A DNA stretch of 64,000 nucleotides from Desulfovibrio sp. G11 (GCF_900243745.1 NZ_LT984798.1:2936001-3000000), one strand, 5' to 3'; shown: positions 37,947 to 47,071, counted from the stretch's first letter. A program made the numbers and translations. Notes: generated by a model not told the origin, from the sequence alone.

Positions 37947-38864
37947 GTTTTCAATACAAAAGGCCGGTACATGGTCTGCTCTCCGTCAAGTGGAGAGGCC
38001 AAAAAAGCCAAGGCGAATAATCAAGCGGCCAGCTTTTTCCGAAAGTCTATCGGAGAGAGCTGGCCGAGCCTTTTTTGAAATCTTTCCGCGTTGTAAAAAC
38101 GTATATGCGCTTCTATCAGGGCAATGGTTTCCTACGGACTGCACAAACTTTTCCCTGTAAAGGCTTAGGTTTTAAGGTGGGAAAAAAACGATTCCAGGCA
38201 GGCGTTATCCTGACAGTTTCCCCGCCGCGAGTGGCTGCAGCTACACGACGATACCCATAGAAAGGACGCACTGAATGGATGCTTTTGATGTGTTCTATGA
38301 CATCCCTATCTCTATGATCTATGGCGGTTGCAGTTTTCCATTTATAATACCCAGATCGAAATAGTCCAGCAAAGCTCAACAGAATTAAAAGTGGATAACG
38401 CAAACGCAATTCATAAACTATTTTGAAGAAAAATTTTGTTTATGCGCCCCCCATTCGTGCCCGAACCGGGAGCGATACAATTTTTTTAGATAGTCACGCT
38501 CCGCTTCCACATAGGCTAACTTCTCTTCCAAAGATGAGAATTTGGTACGAGGACGTCCGCGTCGAGGGCCATCAAGCTTCCCTCTGGCATCATCAAGCGA
38601 CTCGCCAAGCCTGACTGCGGCACCCCACTTTTACAACTGCGTTTTACTCTTGATTCCCAACTCGTTGCTTAATTCGCGGTAGCTGATGCCGCCCTCAAGG
38701 TATCGTCGAGCGGCTTCCAGTTTGAACTCCAAGCTATAGAACGCATTCTTTCTACCAGACATAAAACCCCCATCAGGTTACAGCGTTCAGCCTAGATGCC
38801 CTTTATATCGCTGTCTACTCTGATGGGGGCATATCAGCACGGGCGGCCTTTTTGTATTGAAAAC
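37947..38864. repeat. Inverted repeat framing a decayed IS3-family element
   Basis: GTTTTCAATACAAAAGGCCG at 37947-37966 has a near-perfect inverted copy at 38844-38864 (one extra T). The two arms are about 880 bases apart and would form a long hairpin if the inner DNA were absent. They may be the arms of a terminator of the lipoprotein gene with an element inserted in its loop, or the ends of a mobile unit. Confidence 0.6.
38021..38762 (-). pseudogene. Decayed IS3-family transposase (OrfA/OrfB remnants)
   Basis: On the minus strand the ATG at 38762 opens an OrfA-like frame (MSGRKNAFYSLEFKLEAARR) with an in-frame TAA about 45 codons in. The frame resumes with PRRGRPRTKFSSLEEKLAYV and RSRFGHEWGA. 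An OrfB start follows (ELRLRYPLLILLSFAGLF, SGYYKW, PFYGYRRV). After that the catalytic centre is missing and only terminal pieces remain (CQDNACLESFFSHLK and ALIEAHIRFYNAERFQKRLG). With a stop codon, several frame changes and a large internal deletion, it cannot be active. Confidence 0.85.
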
Positions 38865-38927
38865 TTGCTTCGTATGCCGTGCTTTTTTAAACTGCCTTGG
38901 CGCATGTATAAGCGGGAGGTTTCACCC

Positions 38928-39715
38928 ATGAGCAATAGCCTGCATGTAGTTTTTTCAGTCCCACCCACAGCAGCAAAAAGATTGTCCGGGCCATGGCTGG
39001 CGCTGTGGCTCCAACTGTCGGCAAATCTGTCATAGAGCATGATCTGACGTTTCCTGGTGGCCGCGAGAAAAGATTTTCCTGTGATGCGGATGATCTTTTG
39101 CTTCTGGGATTTCCGGTCTATGCGGGGCGGTTGCCACGCCCTGTATCAGGCTTTCTGGCTGGGCTTGTTGGTAACGGCGGGGCAGCCGTTCCTATGGCAG
39201 TGTATGGCAACCGCCATTACGACGATGCGCTTTTAGAAGCTGTTGATATTTTACAGGAACAGGGTTTTGCCGTACCGGCTGCGGCCGCGTTTGTAGCCGA
39301 GCACAGCCTGACGCCCAAGGTTGGGACTGGGCGTCCGGACGCCCGGGATATGGTAGCTGTTGGGGGTTTTTCCCAAAATGTGGCCGCAGCCGTGCTTTCC
39401 GCTTGCTGCAGTACCGTGACTGTGCCCGGGAACCGTCCGTACAGGGGGTTGCCCCCGGTTGTGGATATACGGCCTAAAACGTCGCAAAGCTGTACGCAGT
39501 GCATACTCTGCGCAACAAACTGCCCGATGCAGGTCATCAGTTTTGATGATGCAGCGAAAATCAGCCAGGGCTGTATCCGCTGTTGCGCCTGCGTCAGGTC
39601 ATGCCCGGAAGGCGCAAAGTATTTTGATCAAGAAACAGTACTGAACATCATGAATATACTGGAAAAAAACTGTCTGACCAGGAGAGAACCGGAGTTTTTT
39701 GTCGCCGGAGCATAG
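38928..39715 (+). pseudogene. EFR1-type flavodoxin/ferredoxin fusion protein, frameshifted near the start
   Basis: The gene would encode a protein of about 260 residues with a flavodoxin-like half and two [4Fe-4S] clusters (CTQCILCATNCP and CIRCCACVRSCP), a likely electron carrier of anaerobes. The ATG at 38928 has GGGAGG 8 bases upstream and starts MSNSLHVVF. In the same frame the sequence stops at 39035, while the family sequence (SPTHSSKKIVRAMAG) continues in another frame. Adding one T to the run of six at 38950-38955 restores a continuous reading frame. It could be a true pseudogene, a slippage-controlled gene or a sequencing error. The intact downstream frame runs to 39715. Confidence 0.75.
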
Positions 39716-39740
39716 CAACTGCCTGACGGCGCAGACTGAA

Positions 39741-39777
39741 AGAGCGGATACACACTTTGTGTGTATCCGCTCTTTTT
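39741..39777 (+). terminator. Intrinsic terminator after the flavodoxin/ferredoxin gene
   Basis: A perfect 15-bp stem (39741-39755 with 39759-39773) with a TTT loop is followed by more T. A-rich bases on the other side could also let it act for the convergent HD-GYP gene. Confidence 0.88.
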
Positions 39778-39902
39778 GCAAGCAGCCCGCTCGCCAGTCG
39801 GGGCGTGTGCGTTCAGAATCGCGTGGACGGCGGGACGTGTTTTTCCGGTGTTTTAACGGCCCGGAATGCAAAAGCATGTTCCGGCAGGGGAGCGTCTTTT
39901 GC

Positions 39903-40946
39903 CTACAGCGGTTCGTCCACAATCCTGTCCATATCCGTCATGCCCCCGATGTTGCCGGACGCAAAGCCCGTAAGTAACATGTTGCTCAGTTCGCTGTCAT
40001 ACCGGGGGTCGCCCGCCAGCTCTTTTGCAGCTTCAAGAGGATCCTTGCGTTCGCTGTAGGGCCTGTCGCAGATCATGGCCGAAAAGGAATCGGCGATGGC
40101 GGTAATCCGTCCCACCCGGCTTATCTGGTTTCCCTTGAGGCGTTGGGGATAACCTGAGCCGTCCATGCGTTCATGGTGTTCGTAGCAGGCCCGCACAAGC
40201 TCTTCAAAGCTCATTTCCATCTTGTGCATAAGCTTGACGCCCACAAGAGGGTGGGGCAGCAGCTTTTCCCTTTCCTCGGCCTTGAGCGGGCCTGGTTTGC
40301 TGAGCAGAAAGGCGGGAACCTTGCTCATGCCCACATCATGCAGCAAAAAGGCCAAGGCAGCACGGTCAAGATCCTTGCGGCGGTATTCTCCGCTTACCTG
40401 CAGCCACAGCCAGAGGCCCACGCTCATGCTGTTGATGGAGTGCCGGGCCAACTGGTGTTTGCGGAACAGGCGGCGCATGAAAGTGTTGATGCGGTGCTTG
40501 TCTGCCCAGAGGTATTCCGTGATCACCATAACGTCACGGTACAGCGGTTCCAGCAGGGGTTTGACGGGCTGGCTGAGAAACTCTGTGTAGCGGATAAAGA
40601 GCGCGCGGATGCAGATATCCGCAATCTCAGCTTCCTTGAGATTTTTATCCTGTAAAACAAGGTCGAGCTGTTTGACAATGTGGCGCGAATAGATGTGGTG
40701 GTCAGAGCGCGACACAAAAAGATTGCCCTCGGCGCACAGCGCCGCCAGCTCTTCAACTTGCTCGTTTGTCAGGCGCGTCTCTTTTTTGCAATAAGGAGCG
40801 AGCACCATGATGTCTTCACGAAAGCTGAAAAGATCCACAGGAGGCCGGTACTTGGGAAAGCTTGAAAGTATCTCGCTGCTTATCTGATAATATTCCTCAT
40901 TGATGTTCTGGGGAATCTCTCGTGCTTTCCGTGCTTGCTCGGCCAT
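39903..40946 (-). CDS. HD-GYP domain protein (putative cyclic-di-GMP phosphodiesterase)
   Basis: This 347-residue protein has a carboxyl HD-GYP domain. The motifs are FLLHDVGMSKVP, HPLVGVKLM, EHHERMDGSGYPQRLKG and RITAIADSFSAMICDRPY, with the metal ligands and the GYP element (GSGYP). The first 170 residues are helical and match no sensor domain I recognise; no membrane helix is seen. By family it should hydrolyse cyclic di-GMP. It starts three bases after the pyk stop, so both are co-transcribed. Confidence 0.9.
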   Translation of the reverse strand: MAEQARKAREIPQNINEEYYQISSEILSSFPKYRPPVDLFSFREDIMVLAPYCKKETRLTNEQVEELAALCAEGNLFVSRSDHHIYSRHIVKQLDLVLQDKNLKEAEIADICIRALFIRYTEFLSQPVKPLLEPLYRDVMVITEYLWADKHRINTFMRRLFRKHQLARHSINSMSVGLWLWLQVSGEYRRKDLDRAALAFLLHDVGMSKVPAFLLSKPGPLKAEEREKLLPHPLVGVKLMHKMEMSFEELVRACYEHHERMDGSGYPQRLKGNQISRVGRITAIADSFSAMICDRPYSERKDPLEAAKELAGDPRYDSELSNMLLTGFASGNIGGMTDMDRIVDEPL

Positions 40947-40949
40947 GGG

Positions 40950-42368
40950 CTATTTCCAGTAAATTTTGACAAGGTTGGTACCCCGGGGGGTGGAGGAAGA
41001 CCCTTTAACCTGGCCGGCCGTGATAACGGCGCAATCATCAGCCACGAAATCTTCGCTGTCATGAATGAACTGTTCGGCCCGGATGAGGTGGCTGGGTTCT
41101 TCCTGCGGGCGGTCGATGAAAACCGGCTTGACGCCCCAGACAAAGTTGAGCGCCTTGACGGTCACCGGATCCGGGGTAAGGGCGTATATCTGCTGCGGAG
41201 GACGTCGGGCGGAAACCTGGCGCGCGGAACTGCCGGAAAGGCTGTGAGACACGATGGCCTTGGCTCCGGCCTTGTTGGCGAGCAGGCAAGCTGAGTAAGC
41301 CAGAAACTCCGGTATGCCCTTGTCGGCATCGGGCTCTTCAAGATTGTGGTTGAGCAGCAGCAGCTTTTCAGCTTCATCGGTGATGCGCCTCATATAGCGT
41401 ACTGTGTCTACGGGGAAATTGCCCATGGCGGTTTCTTCAGAAAGCATCACGCAGTCGGCCCCGTCCAGTACGGCGTTAGCCACGTCTGTGGTTTCCGCTC
41501 TCGTGGGAGCGGGGCTGTTGACCATAGAAAGCAGCATCTGCGTAGCGACGATAACAGGCTTTGAGGCCTTGTTGCAGGCGCTGATAATGCGTTTTTGCAG
41601 GGCAGGCAGCAAGGGCAGGGGGCATTCCACGCCAAGATCGCCGCGGGCCACCATAACCACATCTGTTTCCGCCAGAATTTCTGCAAGATTGTCAACAGCG
41701 CTCTGGCGTTCCAGCTTGACCACCACAGGCAGGTTCTGCCCGGCAGCGGCGATCAGCTCCTTGGCTTCGCGTACATCATCGGCCGTCTGAACGTAGGAAA
41801 TCGCCACTGCGTCCACGCCAAGCTTGAGTCCGTCTGCGAGGTCTTTTTTGTCCTTGTCTGTCAGGGCGCGTACCTTTGTGGCCTTGCCGGGCAGGGCGAG
41901 GCCCTTGCGCGAGGTAACAATGCCGCTGTTGTCGGCTTCCAGCAGCACAAGGTCGTCGGCCCTGCGCGCCTGCACGATGAACTGAAGGCCGCCATCGGCC
42001 AGAACAAGGCGGTCGCCGGGTTCCAGGCTTTCAAGGATTTCTTCATGATCAAAAGGCAGGTAGGCCATTTCATCTACGCGTGACTGGCTTGGGCCAAGCA
42101 GCAGGCGCATGCCTTTTTCTACTTCTATCGTCCCCTCGGGAACCACGCCCAAGCGAATTTTTGGCCCGGAAAGGTCCTGCATAATAGTGATAGGCCGCCC
42201 AAGAGACTGCTCTACTTCCCGGATGTTTTTTATGATGTTCACAAAGTCGGCAGCAGTGCCATGTGAGAAGTTGAGACGGAAAACGCTTACGCCAGCCTCT
42301 GCAAGCTCGTGCAGTTTTTCCCTGCTGTTGGAAGCGGGGCCGATGGTGGCGACAATTTTGGTTCTCAT
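40950..42368 (-). CDS. pyk: Pyruvate kinase
   Basis: Pyruvate kinase converts phosphoenolpyruvate and ADP to pyruvate and ATP. The 472-residue protein begins MRTKIVATIGPASNSREKL and has the active-site segments VFRLNFSHG, DLSGPKIRLG and VMVARGDLGVE. The carboxyl domain is of normal length. The start at 42368 has AAGGA upstream; a longer frame reaches into the promoter region. It is followed at once by the HD-GYP gene. Confidence 0.96.
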   Translation of the reverse strand: MRTKIVATIGPASNSREKLHELAEAGVSVFRLNFSHGTAADFVNIIKNIREVEQSLGRPITIMQDLSGPKIRLGVVPEGTIEVEKGMRLLLGPSQSRVDEMAYLPFDHEEILESLEPGDRLVLADGGLQFIVQARRADDLVLLEADNSGIVTSRKGLALPGKATKVRALTDKDKKDLADGLKLGVDAVAISYVQTADDVREAKELIAAAGQNLPVVVKLERQSAVDNLAEILAETDVVMVARGDLGVECPLPLLPALQKRIISACNKASKPVIVATQMLLSMVNSPAPTRAETTDVANAVLDGADCVMLSEETAMGNFPVDTVRYMRRITDEAEKLLLLNHNLEEPDADKGIPEFLAYSACLLANKAGAKAIVSHSLSGSSARQVSARRPPQQIYALTPDPVTVKALNFVWGVKPVFIDRPQEEPSHLIRAEQFIHDSEDFVADDCAVITAGQVKGSSSTPRGTNLVKIYWK

Positions 42369-42445
42369 GATGTGTCCTTGTTTAGAGGGCAAGAAGCTGG
42401 TCCGGCGTATGGACGCAAGAAAAGGGCAAGTGACCAGCACAAAAA

Positions 42446-42474
42446 ATCATCTTGATTTTCGCACGTATTGTCAA
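42446..42474 (-). promoter_or_regulatory. Sigma-70 promoter of pyk
   Basis: On the minus strand TTGACA (42469-42474) and GATGAT (42446-42451) are 17 bases apart. The transcript would begin about 70 bases before the pyk start codon. Confidence 0.6.
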
Positions 42475-42567
42475 GGTATTCGGCCTTGCTGGCGTATGCG
42501 TCGTGTAGTCTGGACAATGCCGGGTGATGTTCCGGCAGGCTGCGGCATATTCCGCATGGCGGCTCGC

Positions 42568-42595
42568 CGGTGGTAAAAACCACTTTTTACCACCG
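42568..42595. promoter_or_regulatory. Palindromic MraZ-box-like site in the pyk-mraZ spacer
   Basis: A 12-bp inverted repeat (CGGTGGTAAAAA with TTTTTACCACCG) has a 4-base centre. On the minus strand it reads GTGGT-AAAAA-GTGGT, the same spacing as the mraZ-proximal pair GTGGG-AAAAA-GTGGT at 42715-42729. It lies about 95 bases upstream of the pyk -35 box. It could be an extra MraZ operator or a chance hairpin. Confidence 0.5.
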
Positions 42596-42686
42596 CGGCG
42601 TCCTGAGGGCACACCAGTGTTTCCACCCTGGGGCATGGCCTGAAGCCGGCTCCATCCATAAATATTGCGGTTTTTTTGTACTTGGC

Positions 42687-42715
42687 TTGACACCCCCATG
42701 GGCTTGGGGCATAAG
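42687..42715 (+). promoter_or_regulatory. Sigma-70 promoter of the dcw cluster
   Basis: TTGACA (42687-42692) is followed after 17 bases by CATAAG (42710-42715). Transcription would start near 42722, within the MraZ boxes, about 35 bases before mraZ. Confidence 0.6.
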
Positions 42716-42750
42716 TGGGAAAAAGTGGTAATATTAAGTAAAAAAGTGGT
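42715..42750 (+). promoter_or_regulatory. MraZ-type operator boxes before mraZ
   Basis: GTGGG at 42715, GTGGT at 42725 and GTGGT at 42746 lie about 10 and 21 bases apart, so on one face of the helix. The family protein MraZ binds tandem TGGG-like repeats in its own promoter, so this is a likely autoregulatory site. Confidence 0.65.
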
Positions 42751-42756
42751 AAAGCA

Positions 42757-43203
42757 GTGCAAAAACTCTTCACAAAAAGCCTTTCCCGCAGCCTTGACCC
42801 CAAAGGGCGTCTCATGCTGCCGCCCGAATACCGGGAAGGGCTTTGTGCCGGCGGCGGCACAGGAGTTTTCTGGCTCACCGCGTATTATGGCCGCCTGGTG
42901 GCCTATCTGCCCGACGATTGGGAAAAGGTTACGGAACAGCTGAGCCGCATTCCCATGCCTTCACCGCGCCTATCGCACTTCAAGACCAAGGTAATGGGTC
43001 TCGCACAGGAACTGCAGTGCGATGCCCAGGGCCGTGTACGCATTCCCCAAGCCCTCATGCGTGAAGCCGGACTGCAAAAGGATGTCATGCTGGTAGGCAT
43101 GCTTAATAAATTTGAAATCTGGGATCAGATCCGCTTTGACGCCCTGGAGCTTGAAGACGTTTCTGCGGAGCTTGCAGCCAGCGGTGTGGCGATCAGCCTT
43201 TAG
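42757..43203 (+). CDS. mraZ: Transcriptional regulator MraZ
   Basis: MraZ is a ring-forming AbrB-fold regulator and the usual first gene of the dcw cluster. The 148-residue protein has two related halves; DPKGRLMLPPEYRE and DAQGRVRIPQALMREAG carry the DxxGR motifs that contact DNA. The start is a GTG at 42757 without a strong ribosome binding site, and no other start lies nearby. Boxes matching its family operator lie just upstream. Confidence 0.94.
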   Translation: MQKLFTKSLSRSLDPKGRLMLPPEYREGLCAGGGTGVFWLTAYYGRLVAYLPDDWEKVTEQLSRIPMPSPRLSHFKTKVMGLAQELQCDAQGRVRIPQALMREAGLQKDVMLVGMLNKFEIWDQIRFDALELEDVSAELAASGVAISL

Positions 43204-43212
43204 GCGCTATTT

Positions 43213-44196
43213 ATGATACAGACTATGAGCGATACTACGGAACCGACACGGCATGTGTCCGTTCTGCCTGTGGAAACCCTGGCGGCGCTCGATCCGCGCG
43301 CCGGGGGACGTTATCTGGACGGCACTCTTGGCATGGGCGGACATGCCAGCGCCATTTTGTCGTCTGCACCCGGCATAGAGCTGTGCGGGCTTGACCGTGA
43401 TGAAGAGGCGCTTGCCCTTGCCGGGCAGCGTTTGAGCAGTTTCGGCGGGCGAGCGCACCTGTTTCACTGCCGCTACAGTGATTTTGCCGAAGCCCTCAAC
43501 GAACTTGGCTGGGACAAGGTGGATGGAGCCTTGTTGGATATCGGCGTTTCGTCATTGCAACTGGATGAGGCGGAACGTGGCTTCAGTTTTTATGGTTATG
43601 GCCCTCTGGACATGCGGATGGACCAGAATTCGGCGCAGCCTTCGGCGTGGCACTGGGTCAATCGCGAAAGCTTTGACAAGCTCAAAGACTGCATCGCCAC
43701 CCTGGGTGAAGAGCCGCAAGCCGGGCGCATTGCCCGCGCCATTGTGGACGCCAGGCAGAAAAACACCATCGATACGACAGGCCAGCTGGCTGCGCTGGTT
43801 GAGAGGGCGTACCCGGCCGCCTGGCGGGCCAAAGCCCGTCGGCATCCAGCCACACGTACCTTTCAGGCCTTGCGCATGGCCGTTAACGACGAGCTTGGTG
43901 AGCTGCGCCGTTTTCTGGATCAAATCCTGACATGGCTGCCCATTGGCGGGCGGCTGGCCGTCATAACGTTCCACTCGCTTGAGGACCGTATGGTCAAGCA
44001 GGCCATGCGGCACTGGGCCGAAGGTTGCCGTTGTCCGCGCCATATTCCCCGTTGCATATGCGGTCATCAGCCCGAAGTGCGCATTCTGCATAAAAAACCC
44101 GTCCAGGCCGGGCCGGAAGAACTGGCAGCAAATTCCCGGGCGGGCAGCGCCAAACTGCGCGCTGTAGAGAAAATTGCCGAGGACTCCGGCTCGTGA
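43213..44196 (+). CDS. rsmH: 16S rRNA (cytosine(1402)-N4)-methyltransferase
   Basis: RsmH (MraW) methylates C1402 in the ribosomal P site. The 327-residue protein has HVSVLPVETL, the SAM-binding DGTLGMGGHASAIL, LDIGVSSLQLDEAERGFSF and the late LAVITFHSLEDRMVKQ. A second ATG at 43225 could be the start. The gene overlaps the ftsL start by 4 bases. Confidence 0.96.
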   Translation: MIQTMSDTTEPTRHVSVLPVETLAALDPRAGGRYLDGTLGMGGHASAILSSAPGIELCGLDRDEEALALAGQRLSSFGGRAHLFHCRYSDFAEALNELGWDKVDGALLDIGVSSLQLDEAERGFSFYGYGPLDMRMDQNSAQPSAWHWVNRESFDKLKDCIATLGEEPQAGRIARAIVDARQKNTIDTTGQLAALVERAYPAAWRAKARRHPATRTFQALRMAVNDELGELRRFLDQILTWLPIGGRLAVITFHSLEDRMVKQAMRHWAEGCRCPRHIPRCICGHQPEVRILHKKPVQAGPEELAANSRAGSAKLRAVEKIAEDSGS

Positions 44197-44495
44197 AGCG
44201 CAATCTTTCGGTAAAGCCCACCGGGGGCAGGGGATGGCTGCTTTTTCTGGTGCTTGGTTTGCTGGCCTGCATGGTTATGGGTCTTGTGCTCGTGTGGAGC
44301 AACATTGAGCGCATGGACACCACATATTTTATCAATATCGCGCAGAACACCATGCGCGAACGGCGCGCCCTGCGTGCCAAGCTTGAAGTAGAGCGAGAGC
44401 GTTTGCTTTCGCCCTACGAACTGCGCCGCCGCGCTGAGGAATTTTCCATGCGTGAGCCAAAGCCGGGGCAGATTCGCCGGATGGAAGGCCAGTAG
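44193..44495 (+). CDS. ftsL: Cell division protein FtsL (short, divergent)
   Basis: FtsL is a small bitopic division protein that joins FtsB and FtsQ and activates FtsWI. This 100-residue protein has a short cytoplasmic start, one membrane helix (LLFLVLGLLACMVMGLVLVW, about residues 16-35), and a charged helical region likely to form a coiled coil. Assignment rests mostly on its place between rsmH and ftsI, since FtsL sequences diverge widely. It starts with GTG overlapping the rsmH stop. Confidence 0.8.
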   Translation: MKRNLSVKPTGGRGWLLFLVLGLLACMVMGLVLVWSNIERMDTTYFINIAQNTMRERRALRAKLEVERERLLSPYELRRRAEEFSMREPKPGQIRRMEGQ

Positions 44496-44623
44496 ATTCC
44501 GCGCATATAAAACCTCTCCGATACGTCGCGCCAGTTTATTCCGGATATGCGGCAAGCCGGAGGCGGCAACATAAATACTATCAGTAAAAAACCGGACCAA
44601 CCCGGAAGTCATCGAGACACGCC

Positions 44624-46756
44624 ATGTTCAAATTCAATTCGCGCAAGGCCAACAGGCATACCGATGCCCCCAGGGCCGAAAAGAAATCACGCGTTTCCAA
44701 TCGCATGAAGACTCCGGCCCCCGAAGGCAAATCGCGCTTTGCATGGGCGGGGCAGATCGATTGGGGCCGTGTGCGCATCAAGATGGTTGTTGTTGTTTTT
44801 TGTCTGCTGTGGGCAGGCCTGTGGGGCCGTGCATGGTATCTGCAGATGATTGAAGGCCCGCGCCTGGCCGAGCGCGCACGGCGGCAGCATATGGCCTCGG
44901 AGCTGGTGACAGGCCGCCGCGGCATGATTTTTGACCGTAACGGACAGGTGCTGGCCCGGAGTATTGAGGCCCGTTCCATTTACGCCCGGCCGCAGGAAAT
45001 TGAAGACTTTCAGACCATGGCCAATACTCTTGGCCCTATTCTGGGTATAGAGCCACAGAAGCTCTACAATGATCTTTCCCAGACGAAACGCCGGTTTGTC
45101 TGGATAAAACGCAAGGTTGACGATTTTACCGCCGAAGCGGTGCGCAAGACCAATCTGGCCGGCATCGGCCTTTCCAAGGAATATGACCGCGTTTATCCCT
45201 TCAAGCACATGGCTGGTCAGGTGCTTGGTTTTGTGGGGCTGGATGACAAAGGGCTTGAGGGCATCGAGCGCTCGATGGAAGCGCGCCTGGGCTGCATCCC
45301 TACCCGCCAGATAGTGCAGCGAGATGCCATGGGCCGCCGTTTTTATCTGCATGAAGAAGGGCAGAGCGAACCGCGTGGTCAGGATCTCACATTGACCATC
45401 GATGTGCAGATGCAGTTTATCGTGGAAGAAGCCGTGTCACGCGCCGTGCGCGATTATGACGCCCGTTGGGGCGGGGCGCTGGTAGTGGATGTGCCTTCGG
45501 GAGAAATTGTGGCCTGGGCGCAGTATCCTTTTTTCAATCCCAATACTTATAAAGACACAAGTCCTCTCGTGTATCGCAACCGTCTGGCGGCTGATGCCCT
45601 GGAGCCTGGTTCTACCTTCAAGCCTTTTGTTATGGCCGCCGCCATTCAGGAAAAAAAAATCAGCACCAGTACCGCCATTGATTGTGAAAGCGGCAGGTGG
45701 GTGGCTAAAAATTTTACCATTCGTGACACTTCACGGCAGGGGGTGCTGCCCGCCAACAAGGTGCTGCGCTACTCTTCCAACATCGGCATGGCCAAGATCG
45801 GCCTGATGATGGGCGCACCTACGTTTTACAAGTATTTGCACGCGCTTGGCTTCGGACAGCGTACCAATGTGCCGGTGGCCGACAGCAAGGGCATTTTGCG
45901 CATCCCCCGTGACTGGAGTGAGGTGGATATCATGTCCACGGCATTCGGGCAGAGTATTTCCGTCACGGGGCTGCAAATGGCCCAGGCGTATCTGACGCTG
46001 CTTAACAACGGCGTCTACAAACCGCTGCGCCTCACTCGTGAAGACAATAATGTTGAGGAAGTACCCCAACGTATATTCTCGCAAACCACCGTGCGCGATG
46101 TCATGCGCATGATGCGTGATGTGGTTGAAGAAAGTGACGGCACAGGCAAGCGTGCCCGCATTGAAGGCATTGAAGTGGCTGGCAAGACCGGCACCGCACA
46201 GAAAGCCGACCATCGGGCAGGCACCTATGGCAGCAAGAGGCTGGCGTCTTTTGTGGGATTTTTTCCGGCAGACAAGCCGCGTTACCTCATCCTGGTCATG
46301 GTGGACGAACCCACACGCAATCAGTACGGCGGCGTGGTTGCGGCCCCGGTCTTCAAGGAAATAGCCAGCCGCACACTGACATTTACGGGTATTGTTCCGG
46401 ATACAAAGGTGGCGACAGGAACTGAAAGTCCTGCTGCTCCCGCTGCGGGGCGCAGGCGCGGCCTGAAGTTGGCTGGCCTGGATGTGCCCTATGTCAACGA
46501 AGTTCAAAAAACTGCTGCCCAGGGGCAGGATGCGGGTATGCGTCTGCCGGGGCATCTGGCAAAGGCGGGCAGCCGCGTGCCTGATGTGATGGGTAAATCC
46601 GTGCGCAATGCGGTAGAACTTTTTGCCCGGGCGGGCGTTGTGCCGGAACTCAAGGGATCTGGCAGTCGCGTGATCAAGCAGACTCCGGCTCCGGGGGCGG
46701 CATGGCCCGAAGAAGATAACAAGACAGAATATATCCTCTGGCTCTCGGAACGTTAA
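44624..46756 (+). CDS. ftsI: Septal peptidoglycan transpeptidase FtsI (PBP3) with PASTA domain
   Basis: FtsI cross-links septal peptidoglycan. The 710-residue protein has a cytoplasmic start of about 50 residues, one membrane helix (VVVVFCLLWAGLWGRAWYLQ), the dimerisation domain, and the transpeptidase domain. Active-site motifs are STFK at 330-333, SSN at 384-386 and KTGT at 521-524. A single PASTA domain closes the protein (VPDVMGKSVRNAVELFARAG), longer than enterobacterial FtsI and common in this lineage. The ATG at 44624 opens the long cytoplasmic segment; its ribosome binding site is weak. Confidence 0.95.
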   Translation: MFKFNSRKANRHTDAPRAEKKSRVSNRMKTPAPEGKSRFAWAGQIDWGRVRIKMVVVVFCLLWAGLWGRAWYLQMIEGPRLAERARRQHMASELVTGRRGMIFDRNGQVLARSIEARSIYARPQEIEDFQTMANTLGPILGIEPQKLYNDLSQTKRRFVWIKRKVDDFTAEAVRKTNLAGIGLSKEYDRVYPFKHMAGQVLGFVGLDDKGLEGIERSMEARLGCIPTRQIVQRDAMGRRFYLHEEGQSEPRGQDLTLTIDVQMQFIVEEAVSRAVRDYDARWGGALVVDVPSGEIVAWAQYPFFNPNTYKDTSPLVYRNRLAADALEPGSTFKPFVMAAAIQEKKISTSTAIDCESGRWVAKNFTIRDTSRQGVLPANKVLRYSSNIGMAKIGLMMGAPTFYKYLHALGFGQRTNVPVADSKGILRIPRDWSEVDIMSTAFGQSISVTGLQMAQAYLTLLNNGVYKPLRLTREDNNVEEVPQRIFSQTTVRDVMRMMRDVVEESDGTGKRARIEGIEVAGKTGTAQKADHRAGTYGSKRLASFVGFFPADKPRYLILVMVDEPTRNQYGGVVAAPVFKEIASRTLTFTGIVPDTKVATGTESPAAPAAGRRRGLKLAGLDVPYVNEVQKTAAQGQDAGMRLPGHLAKAGSRVPDVMGKSVRNAVELFARAGVVPELKGSGSRVIKQTPAPGAAWPEEDNKTEYILWLSER

Positions 46757-47071
46757 GGTTGAATGTTGCCGGTCACTGTTGTCGCGTTTGTCTGGAGCCG
46801 GTCCGGTAGCGGCGAGACGAGAAGGGGCGGCAGGGGGCGGAGAGTTTCCCGGTGAGGCTCGGCAGGCGCGCGCGGTTGTGGGAACTGCCGCCGCCGGGTT
46901 GCCGGATTTGGGCCGGAAGGATAAAGCGCTTCCGGCAACTGGGACATTGCAGCATCAGGGCTGTTCAGACGGATGCAATCTCTGATGATGCCGACTGGTT
47001 CGGCGCAGACTGGTCTGCTCCGCCGCAAGGCGACGGGCTTAAAGCGAAATTGCTCTACAAAGAGGTTGATT
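46757..47071. other. Spacer between ftsI and murE
   Basis: No gene, terminator or clear promoter was found in these 315 bases, which are GC-rich. A minus-strand frame with a CPSC start was judged chance. Confidence 0.5.

Noticed and set aside
46773..46955. Minus-strand frame starting with CPSCRKRF in the ftsI-murE spacer, possible zinc ribbon
   Set aside because: Only one cysteine pair is present and the rest is low-complexity basic sequence; no ribosome binding site was seen.
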